Part shown: positions 54,745 to 60,058 of the stretch, piece by piece | Layout: the number at the start of each line of letters is the position of its first letter | Position numbering within the stretch: the stretch's first letter is position 1 | Source of the DNA: a virus | Direction: 5' to 3' (one strand) | Length of the DNA: 60,058 nt | Virus record (IMG/VR): IMGVR_UViG_3300027671_000001 | Span: 1 to 60,058 of that record | Notes under the pieces: model-generated | The model's input: the letters and a program-made list of their open reading frames with translations, nothing else | The model's database searches: none | What the model was told of the DNA's origin: nothing | Translations under genes and position numbers: made by a program

Positions 54745-55469
54745 TTGACGAGCTCATCACTGACGGCACCCCACCTCCACTCCGACCGGGAACACTAACA
54801 GCGCAGGGGGAGCCCAGAGCGGTCTCGCCCCTTCTCCACGACCTCGCCAAGGCCGCCGCAGGCACCTACACCGGTGACACTCCGCAGTGGAGCAACTACT
54901 CCCGCACGGTGCATGTGTTCTTGTCAATGGTCAATGGAGTCCATACCATCGCCTTTGAGGGGACCTCGGACTTCCGCGAATGGGTGATTGATTTCATGGC
55001 GTTCGAGGTGCCAAGAGTCAACCATCCGGTCTACGGCATGGTCCATGAAGGGTTCCTTCATACGGTCACTGGGGTGATTGGCCAGATTGACGACTACTTG
55101 AAGGGTCTGGGGTATCCACCCTGGTACCTTACTGGGCACAGTAAGGGCGCTGGAGAGGCCCTTATCATGGCTGCTGAGATGAAATCTCGGGGCCATCCAC
55201 CGAACGCGCTTGTCGTCTTCGAGCCACCCCAGGTCGGAGGTGCGGCGCTTCGGGACTATCTGTCCAGCCTGAACCCTACCTGGACCGCGACCGTTAACTC
55301 CCATGGCCGCGATATCGTCACTCAGGTACCCTTCGGGCCGTCCTGGTGTCATGCCAACGACCCACTCCTGCTGCGCGTGCGGGACGGCTATAGTCCGCTC
55401 GTGAAGCATCGCATGGCGGCGGTGCAGGAAGCACTGGACGCTATGCCCACGACCCACGCGGGCGTATAG
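54741..55469 (+). CDS. Alpha/beta hydrolase, class 3 lipase-like
   Basis: 242 residues. The nucleophile elbow is LTGHSKGAGEALIMAAEMKS (GHSKG, about residue 132), preceded by HTIAFEGTSDFREWVIDFMA and followed by ALVVFEPPQVGGAAL, typical of Lipase_3. Candidate Asp (HGRDIVTQ) and His (PLVKHRMAA) complete a triad. No signal peptide. In the lysis cassette it may attack membrane lipid or LPS at lysis. ATGA overlap with the lipoprotein gene. Confidence 0.82.
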   Translation: MIDELITDGTPPPLRPGTLTAQGEPRAVSPLLHDLAKAAAGTYTGDTPQWSNYSRTVHVFLSMVNGVHTIAFEGTSDFREWVIDFMAFEVPRVNHPVYGMVHEGFLHTVTGVIGQIDDYLKGLGYPPWYLTGHSKGAGEALIMAAEMKSRGHPPNALVVFEPPQVGGAALRDYLSSLNPTWTATVNSHGRDIVTQVPFGPSWCHANDPLLLRVRDGYSPLVKHRMAAVQEALDAMPTTHAGV

Positions 55470-55563
55470 GATGGGCTTTATTCCAGCCATCTCTTGCGTG
55501 CTGCCCCAACCTGTGCAACGATCAAGCCTATCTCGAGACCCATTCCACTCTGAGGAGTCCCCT

Positions 55564-55725
55564 ATGGCAGGCGTTCCCGACGACAAGACCGGCAATACGA
55601 GCCTCAAGGGCGCAATCGGTATGGTGCAGCAGTTCCGCGAGCATCCGCATGGCACGGCGACTGGGAAGAGCGGTGACATGCCGAAGATGGGCACGCTCAA
55701 GTCTGCCCCGACGCCCAAGAGCTAA
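55564..55725 (+). CDS. Small protein (53 aa)
   Basis: 53 residues from ATG 55564 (GAGGAG upstream): MAGVPDDKTGNTSLKGAIGM then EHPHGTATGKSGDMPKMGTL. Gly/Lys-rich and probably disordered. Last gene before the terminator. Unknown. Confidence 0.62.
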   Translation: MAGVPDDKTGNTSLKGAIGMVQQFREHPHGTATGKSGDMPKMGTLKSAPTPKS

Positions 55726-55772
55726 GGCGCGCACCGCGCCGCACTTCGAGTTTACTGCGTGCTGGTGACTTG

Positions 55773-55802
55773 GGCGGGGGCATTGGCTCCCGCCTATTTT
55801 TT
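55773..55802 (+). terminator. Rho-independent terminator after lysis genes
   Basis: GGCGGG (55773-55778) / CCCGCC (55789-55794), 10-base loop, then TATTTTTT. The clearest intrinsic terminator in the genome. It separates the early/lysis genes from the exported proteins and structural genes downstream. It implies another promoter or antitermination for late genes. Confidence 0.8.
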
Positions 55803-55823
55803 AAGGGCGGAGTCCGGACACAC

Positions 55824-56354
55824 ATGAAGAAGCTTCTTGGAATACTACTCGCCCTTAGTCTGCTGGCAGGCGTAGCTCACGCTCAGCAACCTGTCGTGGT
55901 GCTCGGAGGGGAGTTCGGGGCCACAGCAACCCCTGCAGTCACCAATGCGTCCTACGCCATCGGTAATGCGCTGGGAAGCATTTCCAGCTATTCCCTGGCC
56001 CGGACCGCCGCAGGAAGTGGCTTCATTCAATCATTCTGGGCGGTTTCCCCGACGGGGCAAACTCCCAGCCTCGATATCTTCTTCTTCAACGCAAACCCGA
56101 CCGGGAGCACCTGCACCGATAAGGTCAATTTTGCCCTGGCTGCCGCAGATATCCCGAAATTCATCGGGTTTACGCAGATCATAGGTGGCTGGGTGCAGGC
56201 GGGAACCCCCAGCGTAGCGCAGAGCACGCAGCTTGCCTTGCCGTTTAAGCTCCCCGCTGGGCAGCTACTCTGGGCCTGTGTGGTGACGCGGACGATCTTC
56301 ATCCCAGGAAGTACCACAGATTTCACCTATGGCATCGTAGCCGCACTGGACTAA
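55824..56354 (+). CDS. Exported protein with Sec signal peptide (176 aa)
   Basis: 176 residues from ATG 55824. N terminus MKKLLGILLALSLLAGVAHA is a textbook Sec signal with AHA cleavage. Mature part (QQPVVVLGGEFG ... SGFIQSFWAVSPTGQTPSLD) is beta-rich and similar in style to phage surface proteins with small jelly rolls. Secreted to the periplasm or surface; odd for a phage structural-type protein. Unknown. Confidence 0.7.
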   Translation: MKKLLGILLALSLLAGVAHAQQPVVVLGGEFGATATPAVTNASYAIGNALGSISSYSLARTAAGSGFIQSFWAVSPTGQTPSLDIFFFNANPTGSTCTDKVNFALAAADIPKFIGFTQIIGGWVQAGTPSVAQSTQLALPFKLPAGQLLWACVVTRTIFIPGSTTDFTYGIVAALD

Positions 56355-56358
56355 TCCC

Positions 56359-57675
56359 ATGAAGAAGCTCCTCTGGCTGATCCTTGCAGGGCTTCTAGCT
56401 GGGGCGCCTGCTGATGCGGCGACACTTCATCGGAAGGAAGTAGTCCTATTCGGGGCGGCGAAGTTCAAGCCTAAGCTTGATCTGAAGTTCACGGCAGCCC
56501 TGCCACAAGTTGTGAACTATACCAGGGCTGGCTCGAGAAGTTGCTTCTCCAGCGCCGGTCTGCTAGTCACCCTGTCGGCCAACACCCCATGTCTTGACTA
56601 CAATCCGACGACGCTGAATGCTGCTGGACTGCTTATCGAAGAGTCCCGCACCAACCTGCTAATCCAGTCCCAGTTTGCCTCCGGGTGGACTGGCGGTAAC
56701 GCGAGCATTACGCAGGCGGCTGCAGTTGGGCCAGATGGCGTTGGGGGCTCCGCGATTAAGCTTGTAGAGGCTGCGACCACTTCGCAGCATCTGATGAGCA
56801 AGGTCACAACGGGGACCATTACGGCAGGACAGACGGTAGTTGTCGGGGCTTTTCTGAAGTCTGCCGAGCGCACTTCCGCCTGGGTCCTGGCTACCGATGC
56901 GGGCTTCGCCAATGGCTTTCGGATAAACGTCAATTCGACTGCTTGTAGTATCATCGGCAGCACGGCATTTGGTACAGGGACCTTGGTGGCGAATAGCGCC
57001 ACCGTCACCACGCTGCCCAATGGCTGGTGCTGGGCTACTGTGGCAGGCACGGTTGATCCGGCTACGACGACTACACCGCAGGCTGCAGTTTACCTTAATT
57101 CTGGTACCAGCTACCTTGGCGACGGCACCTCCGGGATGTTTGTCTATGGGGCGGATTTGCAGCTAGGTGGGTTCAGGACCAGCTACATTGCTACCACTGC
57201 GGCAACTGTGACGCGCGCGGGAGACCTGGCAACACTGGCGCTGACAGCGTTTGCGTTCAATCCGAATGCCGTCACCTACGTTACCGAGGGCGATGTCGGG
57301 GCGTTGACAGTTGTAGATGCATATTTGGTGGGAGCTTCAGCAACGGTTGCCTATCCTGCCCCCCTAGTGCAGGGCGGCTCGTTTAAGGTTGTCGGCGCGC
57401 TTCCAGGCATTAATTATACAGCAGCTACGAACTTCGTGCCGACGATTGGAGTCGTGTTCAAAGCCGCTTACGCGGCCAAGGTTGGCGACCATTCCATCAC
57501 TGCGAACGGCGCGCTACCAGCAATCTCGACGCTCGCTAATGCGTTTGTTTCCCCAGCGGCGCTCGCACTCGGGAGCAATAACAGCTCGCAATTTCTCAAT
57601 GGTCATTTGAAGCGGTTTCGCGACTTCAACTCGCGTCTCCCCGACAGCCGTCTGCCCTTGCTCACATCGCCGTGA
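56359..57675 (+). CDS. Exported tail-fibre-like protein with signal peptide (438 aa)
   Basis: 438 residues. Signal peptide MKKLLWLILAGLLAGAPADA, similar to the preceding gene. Mature part has LLIEESRTNLLIQSQFASGW, a common phage fibre/LamG-type block, a carbohydrate-binding-like jelly roll (GQTVVVGAFLKSAERTSAWV ... NGWCWATVAG), and a distal HLKRFRDFNSRLPDSRLPLL. Exported homologues of fibre domains could mask host receptors or bind polysaccharide. Function unknown. Confidence 0.72.
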   Translation: MKKLLWLILAGLLAGAPADAATLHRKEVVLFGAAKFKPKLDLKFTAALPQVVNYTRAGSRSCFSSAGLLVTLSANTPCLDYNPTTLNAAGLLIEESRTNLLIQSQFASGWTGGNASITQAAAVGPDGVGGSAIKLVEAATTSQHLMSKVTTGTITAGQTVVVGAFLKSAERTSAWVLATDAGFANGFRINVNSTACSIIGSTAFGTGTLVANSATVTTLPNGWCWATVAGTVDPATTTTPQAAVYLNSGTSYLGDGTSGMFVYGADLQLGGFRTSYIATTAATVTRAGDLATLALTAFAFNPNAVTYVTEGDVGALTVVDAYLVGASATVAYPAPLVQGGSFKVVGALPGINYTAATNFVPTIGVVFKAAYAAKVGDHSITANGALPAISTLANAFVSPAALALGSNNSSQFLNGHLKRFRDFNSRLPDSRLPLLTSP

Positions 57676-57704
57676 CCCACATTCGAGGATCGAACTAGCC
57701 CACC
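57676..57704 (+). promoter_or_regulatory. Palindromic operator-like site, copy A (abuts the terminase ATG)
   Basis: CCCACATTCGAGGATCGAAC then TAGCCCACC, ending one base before the terminase ATG at 57705. It occupies the place of a ribosome-binding site, and no Shine-Dalgarno is visible. It matches copy B in 26 of 29 bases, and copy C in core and flank. Could be a regulator site or RNA element. Confidence 0.65.
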
Positions 57705-59003
57705 ATGCATGTTAGCGCCGACTTCCCTGCCGCTCTAGAGTTCCTGTTCCGCCCCAAGCGGTACAAGGTGGCTTATGGTGGACGTGGCGGAGCTAAGAGC
57801 TGGGGGTTCGCCAGGGCGCTTCTCATCATGGGCATGGAGCGCCCGCTGCGTGTCCTGTGCGCCCGCGAATGGCAGAACTCCATAGCCGAGTCAGTCCACA
57901 AACTCCTCTCCGATCAGGCCGCTGCCCTGGGTCTGCCCTACAAGATCGAGAAAGCCTCCATCCATAACTCCTTCGGAACCGAGTTCTTCTTCGAGGGCAT
58001 CTACCGAAATGTGGATAAAATCAAGTCCTACGAAGGCATCGATATCTGCTGGGTGGAGGAAGGGCACCGCTGTACCCATTCCAGCTGGGAAATCCTGATC
58101 CCGACCATCCGTAAGGAAGGAAGTGAGATCTGGGTATCCTTCAACCCTGACCTGGAGACTGACGACACTTATCAGCGTTTCGTGAAAAATCCTCCCCCAG
58201 AGGACCTCGCGACTGTTGTCAAAGTCACCTGGCGTGACAACAAGTGGTTCCCCGCTGTTCTGATGGCCGAGATGGAGGAGCTAAAGTCCAAAGACTACGA
58301 TGAATACCTGCACGTCTGGGAGGGGGATTGTAAGGTCCTCCTCGAAGGCGCGGTTTACATGAACGAGATGAGGGATTTGGTCAAGGATGGACGCCTTTGT
58401 AAAGTACCTTATGACCCGCTTGTCGGGGTTTCGACCTTCTGGGACCTTGGATGGGCAGATCATACCTCCATCTGGTTCGCCCAACGGGTTGGCTTTGAGA
58501 ACCACGTCATCGATCACTACTCCAACAACCGGCGAGATATCAACCACTATTTGCAGTACTTGCAAACCAAACCCTACGTCTACGATACCATGTGGCTCCC
58601 CCACGACGCCAAGGCGAAGACGCTGGGCACAAAGCGATCGATAGAAGAAATCACTCGGGGTGCAGGGCACAAGGTGCGGATAGTGCCCAAGCTCAGCCTT
58701 ACCGATGGGATCAACGCCTCCCGTCTGATGTTCGCTAACACCTTCATCGATGAGACGAAGTGCGCTGCGGGAGTGAAATCCCTCCGAGCCTACCACTACG
58801 AAATCAAGGAAAGTAACGGCTTCCTATCCAAGGAGCCAGTCCATGATGAGTCTTCCCACGATGCTGACTCCTGGCGCTACATGGCAATTGCGCTGAAGCA
58901 GCCTGGGAAGCGGGGCAACGATAAGCTCATCAATGTTGCAGAAAAAGTCGTTAATAGCTTGAGCTTTGGGCATCGCCCTGAAAGGCACGGATGGCTGCGC
59001 TAG
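57705..59003 (+). CDS. Terminase large subunit
   Basis: 432 residues. ATPase Walker A variant KVAYGGRGGAKSWGFARALL (residues 22-40), Walker B ICWVEEGHRCT, adenine-binding/coupling region WVSFNPDLETDDTYQRF, and the nuclease domain with FWDLGWADHTSIWFA, YDTMWLPHDAKAK and HDESSHDADSWRYMA (RNase H-like acidic residues). Fits the PBSX-like Terminase_3 type, headful packaging likely. Motor that cuts and pumps DNA through the portal. ATG has no Shine-Dalgarno but follows the palindrome above; its end overlaps the portal start by 13 bases. Confidence 0.9.
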   Translation: MHVSADFPAALEFLFRPKRYKVAYGGRGGAKSWGFARALLIMGMERPLRVLCAREWQNSIAESVHKLLSDQAAALGLPYKIEKASIHNSFGTEFFFEGIYRNVDKIKSYEGIDICWVEEGHRCTHSSWEILIPTIRKEGSEIWVSFNPDLETDDTYQRFVKNPPPEDLATVVKVTWRDNKWFPAVLMAEMEELKSKDYDEYLHVWEGDCKVLLEGAVYMNEMRDLVKDGRLCKVPYDPLVGVSTFWDLGWADHTSIWFAQRVGFENHVIDHYSNNRRDINHYLQYLQTKPYVYDTMWLPHDAKAKTLGTKRSIEEITRGAGHKVRIVPKLSLTDGINASRLMFANTFIDETKCAAGVKSLRAYHYEIKESNGFLSKEPVHDESSHDADSWRYMAIALKQPGKRGNDKLINVAEKVVNSLSFGHRPERHGWLR

Positions 59004-60058
59004 CTGCGGATGGCCGAAGCACTCGGAACCCGATAGTCGCTGATGCGATTAAGGACTTCGCTCGGTGTGTGTCCTGGGAGTCTTCCGCACGGACGCTGGC
59101 CCTAGAGGACTACAAGTTCGCTGAGGCTGACTCGGACAATGGCTTTGCTTGGCCGGATGATATCTCCGGTATCCGCAAGGACGACGAGCGGCCTTGCCTG
59201 ACGGTCAACCGGGTCCGCCAGCATAATCTCCAGATCATCAACGACTCGAAGCAGAACAAGCCCAGCATCGTGATCCGTGCGACGGGGAACGGGGCGACCT
59301 ACGAGTCGGCGAAGACCTGCGAAGCGATCATTCGCCATATCGAATATGCCTCCAATGCCCAGACGGCGTATTCTACCGCCGTCGAGCACCAGGTCAAATC
59401 CGGCATCGGCTGGCTGCGCGTCGTCCGGGAGTACGAGAACGACGACGACTTCGATCAGGTGCTGTCCATCAAGCGAGTGGTCGATCCGAACTCGATCTAC
59501 ATGGACCCGGACGCCAAGGAGGCAGATAAGTCCGACGCCAAGTTTGCCTTTGTCTACGATGATGTGCTGAAGACCGACTTTGACGAGGCTTACCCGGAGT
59601 TCAAGGGCTTCGCAGATCAGACAGCGATGGCCACTGGGTACTCCACTTTCGTGCAGAAGGATCATATCCGGGTCTGTGAATACTGGCGGCGAGAGTTCGT
59701 CAAGGATCAAATTCTGGCCCTTCCTGGCCCCGATGGCAAGCCACGCACCATTCGGAAGTCGCAGCTCCCGAAGGCCATCTGGAACGATGTGCTGCAGGAC
59801 GCCAGTATCCAGAAGCGCGACGTGGTGACTATCGTCGTCTCGAAGCACATAATCGTCGGGCATGAACTAGTCGAGACCACTAAGGAGCCTGGAAAGTACA
59901 TCCCGCTCGTCCCGGTCATCGGGGAAGAGACTATCATTGACGGGAAGCTCGACCGGAAGGGCCACACGCGGGCGATGAAGGACCCGCAGCGCATCTACAA
60001 CTTCTGGACCTCTTCGGCCGTCGAGAACGTGGCGCTGCAGACCAAAACCCCCTGGATT
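58991..60058 (+). CDS. Portal protein, N-terminal part (continues at base 1)
   Basis: Open frame from ATG 58991 (AAAGG five bases upstream, overlapping the terminase end by 13 bases) to the window end: 356 codons, the last 53 repeated at 1-159. Blocks such as DDERPCLTVNRVRQHNLQII, NDSKQNKPSIVIRATGNGAT, IGWLRVVREYENDDDFDQVL and VVDPNSIYMDPDAKEADKSD are typical of P22-type portals. A common in-frame ATG at 59010 is followed by a stop, so the start at 58991 is the workable one. With 1-1365 the full protein is 757 residues. Confidence 0.9.
   Translation, partial: MAALAADGRSTRNPIVADAIKDFARCVSWESSARTLALEDYKFAEADSDNGFAWPDDISGIRKDDERPCLTVNRVRQHNLQIINDSKQNKPSIVIRATGNGATYESAKTCEAIIRHIEYASNAQTAYSTAVEHQVKSGIGWLRVVREYENDDDFDQVLSIKRVVDPNSIYMDPDAKEADKSDAKFAFVYDDVLKTDFDEAYPEFKGFADQTAMATGYSTFVQKDHIRVCEYWRREFVKDQILALPGPDGKPRTIRKSQLPKAIWNDVLQDASIQKRDVVTIVVSKHIIVGHELVETTKEPGKYIPLVPVIGEETIIDGKLDRKGHTRAMKDPQRIYNFWTSSAVENVALQTKTPWI
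59900..60058. repeat. Right copy of terminal overlap (circular join)
   Basis: Direct repeat of 1-159 with one mismatch (T at 59932 against C at 33, silent in the portal). Confirms that the two window ends join. Confidence 0.95.

Noticed and set aside
1-60058. Integrase, excisionase or attachment site indicating a prophage
   Set aside because: No recombinase motif was recognised; the tRNA genes are complete phage genes rather than att-type fragments.

Overview
This window is an essentially complete genome of a tailed, podovirus-type (P22-like) bacteriophage. The last 159 bases (59900-60058) repeat the first 159 (1-159) with one silent mismatch, so the molecule was assembled as a circle or is terminally redundant, with a unit length of about 59.9 kb. 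The join falls inside the portal gene. The host is a Gram-negative bacterium: there is a lipobox lipoprotein, Sec signal peptides and a holin/GH108 lysis set. The GC-rich codon use suggests a proteobacterium, perhaps an alphaproteobacterium, but nothing identifies the host directly. No integrase, excisionase or CI-type repressor was recognised, so a lytic lifestyle is likely but not proven.

There are two opposed transcription units that diverge at about 48.6-49.4 kb and converge at about 19.2-19.4 kb. The rightward unit starts at a near-consensus promoter (49353-49381). It runs through small early proteins, a possible small terminase, a PD-(D/E)XK nuclease, the lysis cassette (GH108 endolysin, holin, lipoprotein, lipase) and a rho-independent terminator. 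It continues with two exported proteins, the large terminase and the portal, then crosses the circular join. Beyond the join are a polyvalent protein, a DUF2829/Tad2-like anti-defence protein, scaffold, P22-type coat protein, head-completion proteins (gp4-like and gp10-like), a sulfotransferase-like enzyme, three ejection proteins and a tailspike.

The leftward unit (48.6 to 19.4 kb) holds about 60 tightly packed, mostly tiny genes, many joined by ATGA or TGATG overlaps. Recognisable members are two HTH proteins, a SprT-type protease, a CxxxCxxCC-cluster protein, a HIRAN-domain protein, a cpYpsA/SLOG protein, two tRNA genes, a beta-helix protein, a UvrD-like helicase, a Cas4/RecB-like nuclease, a Sak4-like ATPase, a DUF669-like ssDNA-binding candidate and a ParB-methyltransferase fusion. 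At the end is a replication block: uracil-DNA-glycosylase/exonuclease, MazG-like, deoxyribosyltransferase-like, family A polymerase and a DUF3987-like primase/helicase.

The most unusual points are: (i) a family A DNA polymerase split inside its 3'-5' exonuclease domain by two nucleotide-metabolism genes; (ii) two adjacent class II tRNAs with long variable arms whose anticodon loops read UUU and GCA; (iii) a recurring acidic LDDL-type C-terminal tail on several unrelated small early proteins, plus one protein ending in an SSB-like DDEIPF tip; (iv) one palindromic site (core TTCGANNATCGAA) at three regulatory positions; and (v) a C-terminal tag shared by the portal and the adjacent polyvalent protein. 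All functional calls rest on reading motifs by eye; no database search was run.
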